From contig NZ_BIMD01000008.1 in assembly GCF_004000905.1 (NCBI RefSeq), forward strand, positions 1 to 64,000: a stretch of 64,000 nucleotides of DNA. Direction: 5' to 3'. The DNA is from Paenibacillus humicus NBRC 102415 (GTDB taxonomy: Bacteria > Bacillota > Bacilli > Paenibacillales > Paenibacillaceae). The notes beneath the pieces are model-generated. The model saw nothing but the letters and a program-made list of their open reading frames with translations. It searched no databases and had not been told where the DNA came from. Shown here piece after piece: positions 8,617 through 17,151 of the stretch; position 1 is the stretch's first letter; each line of letters begins with the position of its first letter. The position numbers were made by a program, and so were the translations under genes.

Positions 8617-10071
8617 GTGAATATCGATTCCAGCCTGCTCATGCGCTCAGCTACTCTCTATGTGTTCGTATCCTTTCCTCAGAGCCTCATCTTCACCTGC
8701 TTCACCTTCCAGTTTCTCGGCATCCGGACCGAAGGCTTCTGGAAGCGGACTCTTGGATTCGTCGCGGCGTCCTCCCTATATACGGATCTTTTCTTCTTCG
8801 AGCTTCCCGCCTGGGCGCATTTCGGCAATACGATCGTTTCCATCGCATTTTTTCTCTGGCTGTTTTTCCGGGAAATGAGTCTGCGGCAGCGCCTGGTGGT
8901 GCAAGCGCTGCTGCTCATCTTCATTATCCTGTCGGATATGGTCACAATGGGCGCCGCGGTTCAATTCACCGCCTACGAGAGCGTCCTGAGCGGACCCGTC
9001 TGGCTGAAGATCGCCGTCTGCTGGCCTTCCTTCGCCTTGTTCGCGCTGGCGGCGCTGCTGATGGAGCGCCGGAATATCCATCCCGGAACCATGCTGAAGA
9101 AGGGCCTTTCAAAAGCGGCAGGGTCGTCGATGTTCTATTTCATCCTGCTCGTCTCCCTGCAGTTCATGCTGCTGGCGCTGCTGTTTCTCGAGCATTATGT
9201 CGTCAGCGGCGTCCGGCAGAGCTCTTCGCTCCTTCTCGTTCTGAGCGTCTCGACGATCGCCCCGGTCATCTTCATGGCGCTGCGGCTGATCGCCCAAGCA
9301 CGCCGCGAAGGGGAAGACAAGGGCGGACAGGCAATCGAAGGCGATCTCGTCCGGATGCTGGCTACGATTCGGGGGCAGCGTCATGATTTCATCAATCATG
9401 TCCAGACCATGCATCTCATGCTGAAGCTGGGCAAGCAGGAAGAGCTGAGGGCTTATATGGGAGAGGTGCTGGAGGAGATCGAGGCCGTCAACCGGGTCGC
9501 CGCCGATCTCGCCGCCTTGCCGTTTCCAGCCGTCGCTGCCCTTCTCAGCGTCAAGGAAGAGGCGGCCAAGAGCCTCGGCATCTCGCTGGACTACGAGATC
9601 GCAGATCTGCTTGAGGCAGCCGCGCTGCCTCCGCTCAAAAGCATCGATCTCGTCCGCATTGCGGCGAACCTGCTCGACAACGCCTTCGACGAGGCCGCGG
9701 AGCTGCCGGCGGGACAGCGCGAAGTCCGGCTCGAAGCCTTCCTGGACGGGCGCAGCATGACCATCGCCGTCTCCAACCGCTGCCGGGCCGGAACGGATCT
9801 GGCGATCCTTCAAAAAATGTTCCGGGCGGGATACAGCACCAAGCCGTCCGGCTCGGGCCATTCCGGACTCGGGCTTTCCATCGTGGCGGAGCGCGCCAGG
9901 CACTACAAGGGATCCGCTTCCGCCCGGCTTGACGGCTCGATCCTCTGCGTCAGCGTCGTTCTGCCCTGCGCTCCCGTGCTGTCCGGCGGCGGAGAGGCCC
10001 CGGCAGGAACGGGCCGGGCAGAGATGGACCGAACAGGAGCAGGGACCGAAACGGTCCGAGGGACCCGATGA
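8617..10071 (+). CDS. Sensor histidine kinase, SpoOB/GHKL type, orphan
   Basis: 484 residues. The N-terminal half (about 1-225) holds six or seven membrane helices. Then comes a Spo0B-like dimerisation segment with phospho-acceptor His256 in GQRHDFINHVQ, and a GHKL ATPase domain with N box ANLLDNAFDEA and G box GHSGLGLSIV. This is the AgrC/DcuS/NatK-like plan for sensing peptides or small ligands in the membrane. No response regulator gene lies beside it. The start is GTG 8617 with AAGGAG 7 bases upstream. The last 35 or so residues are Gly/Ala/Arg-rich and not part of the ATPase fold. Confidence 0.85.
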   Translation: MNIDSSLLMRSATLYVFVSFPQSLIFTCFTFQFLGIRTEGFWKRTLGFVAASSLYTDLFFFELPAWAHFGNTIVSIAFFLWLFFREMSLRQRLVVQALLLIFIILSDMVTMGAAVQFTAYESVLSGPVWLKIAVCWPSFALFALAALLMERRNIHPGTMLKKGLSKAAGSSMFYFILLVSLQFMLLALLFLEHYVVSGVRQSSSLLLVLSVSTIAPVIFMALRLIAQARREGEDKGGQAIEGDLVRMLATIRGQRHDFINHVQTMHLMLKLGKQEELRAYMGEVLEEIEAVNRVAADLAALPFPAVAALLSVKEEAAKSLGISLDYEIADLLEAAALPPLKSIDLVRIAANLLDNAFDEAAELPAGQREVRLEAFLDGRSMTIAVSNRCRAGTDLAILQKMFRAGYSTKPSGSGHSGLGLSIVAERARHYKGSASARLDGSILCVSVVLPCAPVLSGGGEAPAGTGRAEMDRTGAGTETVRGTR

Positions 10072-10103
10072 AACGGAAGGAAGTTCCTCCCGGCTCAGAC
10101 GCC

Positions 10104-10158
10104 AAAAAAAGACCGGATGCAGAAAGAGCTGGCTCCAGCTCCTGCATCCGGTCTTTTT
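10104..10158. terminator. Bidirectional hairpin terminator
   Basis: A-run, 12-bp stem GACCGGATGCAG with exact complement, then a T5 run. It separates the kinase gene from the converging small membrane protein gene. Confidence 0.85.
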
Positions 10159-10183
10159 CCCGTCCTCCGAAGATTGCCGCCTC

Positions 10184-10465
10184 TCAGCCGCGGTAGCGGC
10201 GTTCCGGCTTCTTCTCCGGCAGCTTGCGGTTGTGCATCGCCCGCTGCCGCCGTATGGCGGCTACGCGCCTGCGTTCCCGCTCGCGGTCGCTGAGCAGGAC
10301 GCGCAGGTTGGCCGCGATGACGAGCAGAGCCAGCGCCGACCACAACACCCCGAACACCGTGGCGAAGCTCCACGGGCTGCCGAGCTCCAGGCGCGGCAGC
10401 GCATAGAGGAGCATGCCGAGCGCCGCGAGCAGGTAGATTCCATGCTTCCATTTGCCGGAATTCAT
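10184..10465 (-). CDS. Small two-helix membrane protein of unknown function
   Basis: 93 residues: two predicted transmembrane helices (about 9-25 and 36-56), then a strongly basic cytoplasmic tail (RERERRRVAAIRRQR ... KKPERRYRG). ATG 10465 is favoured because GGGGAAGG lies 7 bases upstream; a TTG two codons earlier is the alternative. No family is recognised. It shares orientation with the YlbF-like gene about 100 bases upstream. Confidence 0.6.
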   Translation of the reverse strand: MNSGKWKHGIYLLAALGMLLYALPRLELGSPWSFATVFGVLWSALALLVIAANLRVLLSDRERERRRVAAIRRQRAMHNRKLPEKKPERRYRG

Positions 10466-10565
10466 CCGCAATCCTTCCCCCCAACTCTCCTAGTAGGCTG
10501 CTTGTCTGTCTTAGCCTATGCGGACGAGCGGGCGAACATGCCCTCCAGGGAAAGAATGGGATCCG

Positions 10566-10904
10566 TTAAGGAAGCAGCACGGATTGCATGGAGCTGCCGA
10601 TGATCCGGTTCACGTCCTCATACACGACGCCAAGGCGCTTCTCGGCCTCGAAGTAGTCCTGAACGAGCGGATTGAGGTTCAGCAGCTCGTACAGCTTGCC
10701 GAGGCCGTCCAGCTCTTCGGCGGACGGCTCCTCGCCGCCCATCATGCGCTGCTGCAGCTCGAGCTGGCGCCGCTGGAAGTCGGCCAGCATCCGCCGGGCA
10801 TCCGGATCCCGGTCCGCCGCCGCGCGGGCCTCCATGACCTGCTTGGCCTCCAGACTGCCCTGCAGAGCCTGGGCCAGCTCGTAAGCACGATCATATACGT
10901 TCAT
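10566..10904 (-). CDS. YlbF/YheA family protein
   Basis: 112 residues, all helical, with the YlbF-family pattern: N-terminal YDRAYELAQAL, a central helical hairpin with REA-like EARAAADRDPDARRMLADFQ, and C-terminal NLNPLVQDYFEAEKRL. Members such as YlbF/YmcA bind RNase Y and affect mRNA turnover and development in B. subtilis. The cousin yheA lies beside yheC/yheD there, as here, so YheA is the closest label by context. The ribosome site GAGGGAG precedes ATG 10904. Confidence 0.8.
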   Translation of the reverse strand: MNVYDRAYELAQALQGSLEAKQVMEARAAADRDPDARRMLADFQRRQLELQQRMMGGEEPSAEELDGLGKLYELLNLNPLVQDYFEAEKRLGVVYEDVNRIIGSSMQSVLLP

Positions 10905-11331
10905 GGCTTCATCTCCCTCGTGTTTCCTGCGCCCATCATACCATCATGGAAGAGCCGCTGGCAAAAAAGCATGGCGCCTGCTGCGCACGCGGATGAAATT
11001 GGGGGACAGAGGCAGGTGCATGGCACATCGATACGTGCCGGCGGCCGGAGTCGCCACGAGCTCGTTCGTTTCTCCGGAACGATTCCGCGCCCTTCGCTTC
11101 TTTTTCACCGGCCCCTGCCCCGCATCCCTCACAGCATGTCCCATGCGGGCGGGAATGATCGCCTCCGCGCTCCGGGCATCCGCCCAATCCGGCCAAAACG
11201 CCCCGTCCTTATTGGCGGCGCCTATCACCAAGGTATAGATGTCCTCATATGATGAATTAATCCGTTTCATTCACCTATACCCATCCGACCGCCAACCCGC
11301 ACTACCCTTCGCTCTGGAAGGAGATTCGTCG
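10905..11331. other. Divergent intergenic region upstream of the ATP-grasp cluster
   Basis: No supported gene; open frames here lack ribosome sites and family resemblance. CATATGAT (11246-11253) has the CATAnnnT form of a sigma-E -10, but no clear -35 was found. The first ATP-grasp gene starts at ATG 11332 behind GGAAGGAG. Confidence 0.4.
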
Positions 11332-12696
11332 ATGCTTAAATCCAAAATCACCGTCCAGGTGCCGCAGGCAGGCACCTTGGCCGAGGATACCATCCTGCTG
11401 GGCGATGCTTATGTCAAGCAATACAAACTGTCGCTCGGCCACTCCGTCACCTTGAAGTTCGGGTCGTTCCGGACTACGGTGCGCATCTCATCCGGAGGCA
11501 AAGGCGACGTCATGAAAATCGGCGCCTCGCTGGCACGCCAAATGGGCATACCGGGAGGAGCCGTCCTGCGATCGAGCTACAAGCAGAGCTCAAGCACTTT
11601 GTCGCTCGGGCCTCTGATCGGCGTCCTCATCAGCCGGGATTATCCGCAGCAGACGGACCGGCCGTTCGGGGCGATCACGATGTTCTGCCGGGAGCTGGTG
11701 GATGCCTGCGCCGCTCAAGGCGCCTCCGTCTACTTCCTGACTCCCGATGCGGCGGTATCGGGCTCGCGCATCGAGGGGTGGATCTACAACGGCGGCTGGC
11801 GGAAAACGAGCATGCCCGTACCGGATGTGGTCAACAACCGGCTTACCGCGCGCAAGCTGGAGAACCGCCCTTCGGTTCAGCAGTTTTTCAAAGAAGCGAA
11901 ATCACGATATGGAACTCAAGTATTCAACGAGAAATTTCTGGATAAAAACGAGGTGTTCGGCGCTCTCGGCCACGAAAGCAGCCTTGCCAAGTACCTCCCG
12001 GATTCCAGGCTGCTGCGCAGCTACGCCGATCTCAAGTCGATGGCGGCGCGGCATCCCGTCCTGTTCCTCAAGCCCGAGCGCGGAAGCCTCGGCAAAGGGA
12101 TCATCCGGGTAAGCAAGCTCGAGGGCGAAAGCGTGCTGGCCACCTATACGGCGCCGGCCGGCATCCGCCGCCAATCGTATCCCAGCCTGGCTAAGCTGTA
12201 TTCCTCGCTGGGCGGCAAGCTGAAAACCGTGCGCTACCAGCTGCAGCAGGGGCTCACCCTGATCGATATAGGCAAGCGGCCCGTCGACTTCCGGGCGCTC
12301 GTGCAGAAAAACCATAGCGGCAGCTGGGCGCTGACTTCCATCGTTGCCCGTACGGCGGGCAGCAATCACTTCGTCTCGAACCTCGCCCGCGGCGGAACGC
12401 TCAGCCGGGTCAAGGAAGCGGTGGCGCGCAGCAATCTGGCTCCCGGCTACAAGGCCGGCGCCGGCGCCAAGCTGCAAAGAGCCGCGCTCGATATCGCGCA
12501 AGGCATCGACGCCCGGATACCGGCGCACTTCGGCGAGCTGGGCATCGATCTGGCCCTCGATACAGGGGGCAGGGTATGGCTGCTGGAGGTCAACTCCAAG
12601 CCTTCCAAGAACGACAACACGCCGCTGAACGAAGGCAAGATTCGTCCTTCGGTACGCAACATGATCCAGTATTCCCGCTATCTGGCGGGATTCTGA
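11332..12696 (+). CDS. YheC/YheD ATP-grasp protein 1 (long form)
   Basis: 454 residues of the YheC/D family of spore-coat-associated ATP-grasp proteins. Residues 1-85 form a beta-rich N-terminal domain. GPLIGVLISRD opens the central region. The ATP-binding loop is FLKPERGSLGKGI, followed by QQGLTLIDIGKRPVDFRALVQ and the metal-binding end LGIDLALD ... WLLEVNSKP. ATP-grasp enzymes join a carboxylate to an amine or thiol via acyl phosphate; the YheC/D substrate is unknown. The metal ligands (D, E, N) are present, so catalysis is plausible. ATG 11332 is chosen over the far upstream start because of GGAAGGAG. It is the first of five collinear paralogues. Confidence 0.9.
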   Translation: MLKSKITVQVPQAGTLAEDTILLGDAYVKQYKLSLGHSVTLKFGSFRTTVRISSGGKGDVMKIGASLARQMGIPGGAVLRSSYKQSSSTLSLGPLIGVLISRDYPQQTDRPFGAITMFCRELVDACAAQGASVYFLTPDAAVSGSRIEGWIYNGGWRKTSMPVPDVVNNRLTARKLENRPSVQQFFKEAKSRYGTQVFNEKFLDKNEVFGALGHESSLAKYLPDSRLLRSYADLKSMAARHPVLFLKPERGSLGKGIIRVSKLEGESVLATYTAPAGIRRQSYPSLAKLYSSLGGKLKTVRYQLQQGLTLIDIGKRPVDFRALVQKNHSGSWALTSIVARTAGSNHFVSNLARGGTLSRVKEAVARSNLAPGYKAGAGAKLQRAALDIAQGIDARIPAHFGELGIDLALDTGGRVWLLEVNSKPSKNDNTPLNEGKIRPSVRNMIQYSRYLAGF

Positions 12697-12718
12697 CGGG
12701 ATAAAGGGGGCGGTCCAT

Positions 12719-13873
12719 ATGAGAGGCAACCGAAGCAGCGTCGGCGTCCTGGTATCGGATATCCATGAAGGAGAGGACGGCCGGGAGCAGCGCAGGACGT
12801 TTCCGGAAGACAGCTTTCTCGCCGCCCTCAGCAGCCGGGCCGAAGAGCTCGGAGTGGATCTGTACGTGTTCACTCCGGGAAGCCTGGATCCGGACAGCGG
12901 CATTCTTACGGGCTATGTAAGGGAGAGCAGCGGCTGGTCCGAAAAGGAAGTCCCCTGGCCTGCTGTCATTTACGATCGCTGCGGCCCTCTCGTCTCCGGC
13001 CGCATCCGCCCTTACAGGGATACTTTGAGCCGGCTGGCCGCCCTGCAGCCCCATGTCGTCCTGAACGGCTGGCTGCCCGGCAAATCCGCCCAGTACGACG
13101 CTCTTCGCCGCAGCGGCGCCGAGCTCGCCGAGCTCGTGCCTCCAAGCCGTCCGCTGGCCGGCAGGCAGGCGTTATGCGAGACAGCCGAGAGCTACGGCTC
13201 CCTCTTCCTCAAGCCGGATGGAGGCATGCAAGGCCGCGGCGTCATCAGTGCGGCCCCCGCAGCCGAAGGCGGCTGGCTCGTTCGAGGCCGGGACGGCGGC
13301 AGCCGGCCCTTCCGCAGCCTCCAGCCGGATCTGGACGCGGCCGCAGCGCTGATCTGCCGGCTGGCCGGCCGCACCCGCTACGTCGTCCAGCCCTGCCTGC
13401 CGCTCTGCGACCGCCAAGGCCGGCCCTTCGACATCCGCGCTCTCGTCCAGAAGGACGGCCGCGGCGAATGGCGGCTGACGGGAACAGCGATGCGCCGGGG
13501 ATTGCCGGGAGGCGTCGCCTCCAATCTCCATGGTGGCGGCGAAGCGATTCCGGCCCGGGACGGTCTGTCCATGCAGCTCGGGCCGGCTGCCGCAGATAGG
13601 GTGTCTGCCCGCATCGACAGGCTGGCGCTGGCTGCGGCCGAAGCGGCGGAAAGCTCTTTCGGCCGCTTCGCCGAGCTTGGCCTCGACTTCGGCGTCGAGC
13701 CGGATGGAAGGCTGTGGCTGCTGGAGATGAACTCCAGGCCGGGGCGCGAAGCCTTTGCCGGCTTCGCCGGCGGAACCGCCCGCACGGCGGTGGAACGGCC
13801 GCTGCTCTATGCCCGGCTCCTGTGCGAGGGACCGAGTCCTACGCCTGCCGGACGCAGCCTCATACGCAATTAA
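12719..13873 (+). CDS. YheC/YheD ATP-grasp protein 2 (short form)
   Basis: 384 residues, without the beta-rich N-terminal domain of protein 1. It starts directly at the domain with SVGVLVSDI. Key ATP-grasp parts are present: FLKPDGGMQGRGV, VVQPCLPLCDRQGRPFDIRA, and the C-terminal metal site LGLDFGVE ... WLLEMNSRP. It lies 22 bases behind protein 1 with AAAGGGGG ahead of ATG 12719, so co-transcription is likely. It is richer in Arg, Ala and Gly than its neighbours. The substrate is unknown; a role in spore envelope maturation is inferred from the family. Confidence 0.88.
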   Translation: MRGNRSSVGVLVSDIHEGEDGREQRRTFPEDSFLAALSSRAEELGVDLYVFTPGSLDPDSGILTGYVRESSGWSEKEVPWPAVIYDRCGPLVSGRIRPYRDTLSRLAALQPHVVLNGWLPGKSAQYDALRRSGAELAELVPPSRPLAGRQALCETAESYGSLFLKPDGGMQGRGVISAAPAAEGGWLVRGRDGGSRPFRSLQPDLDAAAALICRLAGRTRYVVQPCLPLCDRQGRPFDIRALVQKDGRGEWRLTGTAMRRGLPGGVASNLHGGGEAIPARDGLSMQLGPAAADRVSARIDRLALAAAEAAESSFGRFAELGLDFGVEPDGRLWLLEMNSRPGREAFAGFAGGTARTAVERPLLYARLLCEGPSPTPAGRSLIRN

Positions 13874-13932
13874 ACCATCAACCATTGACATAGATCCGCT
13901 ACCCTAGCGACAGAACGCCCAGGAGGTTCCTC

Positions 13933-15303
13933 ATGAGTCTTACTTTATGCAATGTGCATTTCTCCGACAAAAACGACCGGGTCGTCTATGTGTCGGGACC
14001 GTTGTACCGGTCGCTGAAGCTGTCCGGGAAAAAGAAGCTGTCGATCAAGCTGGGAAGGGAAACGGTAACGGCCTCGGTGAAATCCGTCAAGGGGGAGGGC
14101 AACCATGTGTACCTCGGCTCCGCCATCCGTCAGCATATCCGCGTTCCGAAGTCCGGCAACGTATTCATGCTGCATGCGAACGAGGATGAGGTGCAATTCG
14201 GGCCGCTCGTCGGCATCCTGAGCGACGGCTATGTGTCCTCCGCCTTGCCTTTCGGCTCCCGCACCGGCTTCATCAAGGAACTGATCCGCATCGGAGACAA
14301 GAAAGCCTACTTCTTCGGGTTCGCCCCGCGCGACATCAACTGGCAGCAGGAGACGGTGAACGGCTACTTCCTGAATTCCGACGGCAGCTGGTACCGCAAG
14401 ACCGTGCCTCTTCCGGATGTCGTCTACAACCGCCTGCCGAGCCGCAAGGCCGAGACCGGCACCTATATTTCCACGCTCCGCGAACGCTTCGTGCGCAAGG
14501 GAATCCCCTTCTTCAACTGGAGCTTCTTCAATAAATCCGATGTCTACAAGCTGCTCGACAAGGATGTCGAGGCGCTCCGCCATCTGCCGGAGTCGGTATC
14601 CGCGCCGACGGAGGAGAAGATCAAGGAGCTGCTGAGCAAGCACAACTTCGTCTACTTCAAGCCATCCGGCGGCAGCCTCGGAGCCGGCATCTACCGCCTC
14701 ACCTACCAGCCGAAAAAAGGCTATTTCGCCCGCTACCGCAGCGGGGGCAAAAACGTGCTGCTGCGCTTCAGCACCTTTCAGGGACTCATGAAGACGCTGC
14801 ATGCCCGCATCGGAAGCTCCTTCGGCGGTTATGTCGTGCAGCAGGGCATCCGGCTTGTGGAAATCGACGCCTGCCCGATCGACTTCCGCTTCCACATGCA
14901 CAAGAACGGGCGCAATGAATGGGTGACCGCCGGCATCGGCGCCAAAAAAGCGGGACGCGGCAGCGTCACGACGCATATCAAGAATGGCGGCTCCCTCATG
15001 ACGCCCGCAAGCGCCCTCTCGCGCGCATTCGGCGGCGAGACGAGCGAAGTGCTCGAAAAGGCGAAAAAAGTAGCCGTGAAGATGTCGGAGGCGATCGAGC
15101 GCAACTATCCTCACCGTCTGGGCGAGCTCGGCCTGGATATCGGCATCGACAAGGACGGCGACGTCTGGATGTTCGAGGCCAACGCCAAGCCCGGACGGTC
15201 CATATTCAAGCATCCCTCCTTGAAGACGGAAGGCCGCGCCTCCCTGGAATATATTCTGGAGCATTGCCTGTACCTGAGCCGCTTCCGGGGGAGGGACAGC
15301 TGA
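13933..15303 (+). CDS. YheC/YheD ATP-grasp protein 3 (long form)
   Basis: 456 residues, same plan as protein 1: N-terminal beta domain (1-90, with VYVSGPLYRSLKL), GPLVGILSDG, nucleotide loop YFKPSGGSLGAGI, VVQQGIRLVEIDACPIDFRF, metal site LGLDIGID ... WMFEANAKPG. It is richer in Lys than proteins 1 and 2, which suggests an older duplication rather than a recent one. AGGAGG lies 7 bases ahead of ATG 13933. Its stop overlaps the next start (TGATG), so the pair is translationally coupled. Confidence 0.9.
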   Translation: MSLTLCNVHFSDKNDRVVYVSGPLYRSLKLSGKKKLSIKLGRETVTASVKSVKGEGNHVYLGSAIRQHIRVPKSGNVFMLHANEDEVQFGPLVGILSDGYVSSALPFGSRTGFIKELIRIGDKKAYFFGFAPRDINWQQETVNGYFLNSDGSWYRKTVPLPDVVYNRLPSRKAETGTYISTLRERFVRKGIPFFNWSFFNKSDVYKLLDKDVEALRHLPESVSAPTEEKIKELLSKHNFVYFKPSGGSLGAGIYRLTYQPKKGYFARYRSGGKNVLLRFSTFQGLMKTLHARIGSSFGGYVVQQGIRLVEIDACPIDFRFHMHKNGRNEWVTAGIGAKKAGRGSVTTHIKNGGSLMTPASALSRAFGGETSEVLEKAKKVAVKMSEAIERNYPHRLGELGLDIGIDKDGDVWMFEANAKPGRSIFKHPSLKTEGRASLEYILEHCLYLSRFRGRDS

Positions 15304-16463
15304 TGGAGCTTGAGCAAATTCCCGGCTATCCTCCGGCCGACCCGGCTTCCAAGCGGCCGGTTCTGGCTATCCTGACGATGTCGGATCGGCTGCTCGGATT
15401 CAGAGGCAATCGCGAAAACTTCGCCGACGTAGCCAAAACCGGACGCGACATGGGCTTCACCGTCTATGTCCTGCCCTGCAAAAGCCTGAATTTCACCGAA
15501 CCGATGCTGAGCGGCTACGGCTTGAACGACAAGACGGGGGAATGGTTCAAGGGACGCTTCCCCTTCCCCGACCTCGTCTACAACCGGATTCCCCAGCGCG
15601 AGGACGAAATGCGGCCGAAGGTGCAGCAAAAGCTCCGGCTGTGCCAGCAGCATCCCCGGATCAAAGGCGTCTTCAATCCTTCCTTCTTCAACAAATGGGA
15701 GCTGTTCGAGTGGCTGAAGAAATCCCAGGCGACGAATCGGTATATTCCGTCCACCCGCAAAATGGTTTCGGTCACCGGCCTCGGCCGGATGATCAGCAAG
15801 CATCCCTATCTCTACCTGAAGCCGGTCAGCGGCAAGGCAGGCAAGGGAATCATGACCATCCGGGTGATGGAGGGCAAGACGCTGCCTTACCGTCTGCGCA
15901 TCCAGCAAAAGAAAAAAAGCAGCACGTATAATTGCGCGACGATAAGCAAGCTGTGGTCGCGTATTCTAAGAGAGAGCGGCGGCGTGTCGTATATCGCCCA
16001 GCAGGGCATCGACCTCGCGCTGTACCAGGAGCGCAGGTTCGACCTCCGCGCGCTCGTGCAGAAAAACGGAAGCGGCCAATGGGCCGTTTCCGGCATCGGC
16101 GCCCGTCTCGCGGGCTCCCGCAGCATCACGACCCATGTCCCCCGGGGAGGCAGCATCGAGGATCCGGAGAAGCTGCTTCAGCATGCCTTCGGCCCTCAGG
16201 AAGCCCGCGAGCTCATGAGCAAGGCCCGGAGCGCCTGTGTGCAGCTGGCCCGCCAAATCGAGACGGCCAGCGGACAAAGCCATGGCGAAATGTCGATGGA
16301 TCTCGGCGTCGACGTGGAAGGCGGCCTCTGGTTTTTCGAAGCCAACGCCAAGCCGATGAAGTTCGACGAGCCCCACATCCGCAAAAAATCGCTCGAGCGC
16401 ATTTTCCAATACGGATCGTACCTGATGCGCTCGCCGAAACAGGGGAAGGCTGGAGGCGCATAA
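15303..16463 (+). CDS. YheC/YheD ATP-grasp protein 4 (short form)
   Basis: 386 residues, short form. After a 15-residue lead come RPVLAILTMSD, the nucleotide loop YLKPVSGKAGKGI, IAQQGIDLALYQERRFDLRA and the metal site SMDLGVD ... WFFEANAKP. ATG 15303 overlaps the TGA of protein 3 by one base, which fixes the start; a much longer frame runs upstream but is antifunctional overlap. Together with protein 3 it repeats the long-short pair formed by proteins 1 and 2. Confidence 0.9.
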   Translation: MELEQIPGYPPADPASKRPVLAILTMSDRLLGFRGNRENFADVAKTGRDMGFTVYVLPCKSLNFTEPMLSGYGLNDKTGEWFKGRFPFPDLVYNRIPQREDEMRPKVQQKLRLCQQHPRIKGVFNPSFFNKWELFEWLKKSQATNRYIPSTRKMVSVTGLGRMISKHPYLYLKPVSGKAGKGIMTIRVMEGKTLPYRLRIQQKKKSSTYNCATISKLWSRILRESGGVSYIAQQGIDLALYQERRFDLRALVQKNGSGQWAVSGIGARLAGSRSITTHVPRGGSIEDPEKLLQHAFGPQEARELMSKARSACVQLARQIETASGQSHGEMSMDLGVDVEGGLWFFEANAKPMKFDEPHIRKKSLERIFQYGSYLMRSPKQGKAGGA

Positions 16464-16467
16464 ACAA

Positions 16468-17151
16468 ATGAATGTACAGCTGCTTACACCGGCTCAATGG
16501 AGCCGTCACCGGGATCGGTTGATTCGGCTCATCAAGTCCTGGGGCAGCGGAAGGCTGACCGGAGCGGGACTCGCCGCGCTGGAAGCGTTGCAGCCGGCCG
16601 ATCTCGAGCCGAGGCAGCCTGGGAGCAGCCCGGCGGCCGCAATCGCTGTGGTCACGACGGAGGACGGCAAAACGGCGGGGGCGGCTTTCGCCCGCGAGGC
16701 GGGCCTGGAGGCCTGCCTTGTCGCCGTTGCTCCTCCCCTGCGCGGGCGCGGAGCCGGCAGCCTACTCCTGAAGAGGCTGCAGGAGCGATGGGGACATCTC
16801 TCCTGCAGAGTTGCCGCGGACAATACCGCGAGCATGAAAATGTGCTTCCGCGCCGGCTTTGCGGCGACTTCCCTGCAGGACGGCCCCACCGGCAAAGCGA
16901 CGCTCATCTTCCAAAGCGGCGCTTCGCCGGCTGCCGCAGCGGAAGCCGCCGCCGCTCTTGCAGCCGATCCTCCGTCTGCGGCACGGCGCGGAAGCTCAGC
17001 CTCCCCGCGGCTTCGAAGCGGAACGGCCGGCTCCCGGCCGGCATCGCCGCTTATCCAACATCCGGGGGGAACAAGCCGACCGCCGGACGCACCAAGGAGA
17101 GATGACAGTGGCCCGACCCGTACTCGGCATTTTAACGTTATACCTCAATGA
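16468..17151 (+). CDS. GNAT acetyltransferase inside the ATP-grasp cluster
   Basis: 227 residues. Residues about 50-150 have the GNAT fold, with the acetyl-CoA loop VAVAPPLRGRGAGSLLLKRL and the later VAADNTASMKMCFRAGF. The last 75 or so residues are an Ala/Ser/Arg/Pro tail of no known fold, and its final 50 bases overlap the start of the next gene. It lies 4 bases after protein 4. GNAT enzymes acetylate amines, so it may modify the same spore component that the ATP-grasp proteins act on; this is inference. Confidence 0.75.
   Translation: MNVQLLTPAQWSRHRDRLIRLIKSWGSGRLTGAGLAALEALQPADLEPRQPGSSPAAAIAVVTTEDGKTAGAAFAREAGLEACLVAVAPPLRGRGAGSLLLKRLQERWGHLSCRVAADNTASMKMCFRAGFAATSLQDGPTGKATLIFQSGASPAAAAEAAAALAADPPSAARRGSSASPRLRSGTAGSRPASPLIQHPGGTSRPPDAPRRDDSGPTRTRHFNVIPQ

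Noticed and set aside
10944-11270. 108-codon minus-strand frame between the YlbF-like gene and the ATP-grasp cluster
   Set aside because: No properly spaced ribosome site, no recognisable fold, and it covers the expected promoter region.
13172-13891. Minus-strand frames inside the ATP-grasp cluster
   Set aside because: Mirror frames of high-GC coding sequence; the plus strand has all ATP-grasp motifs.
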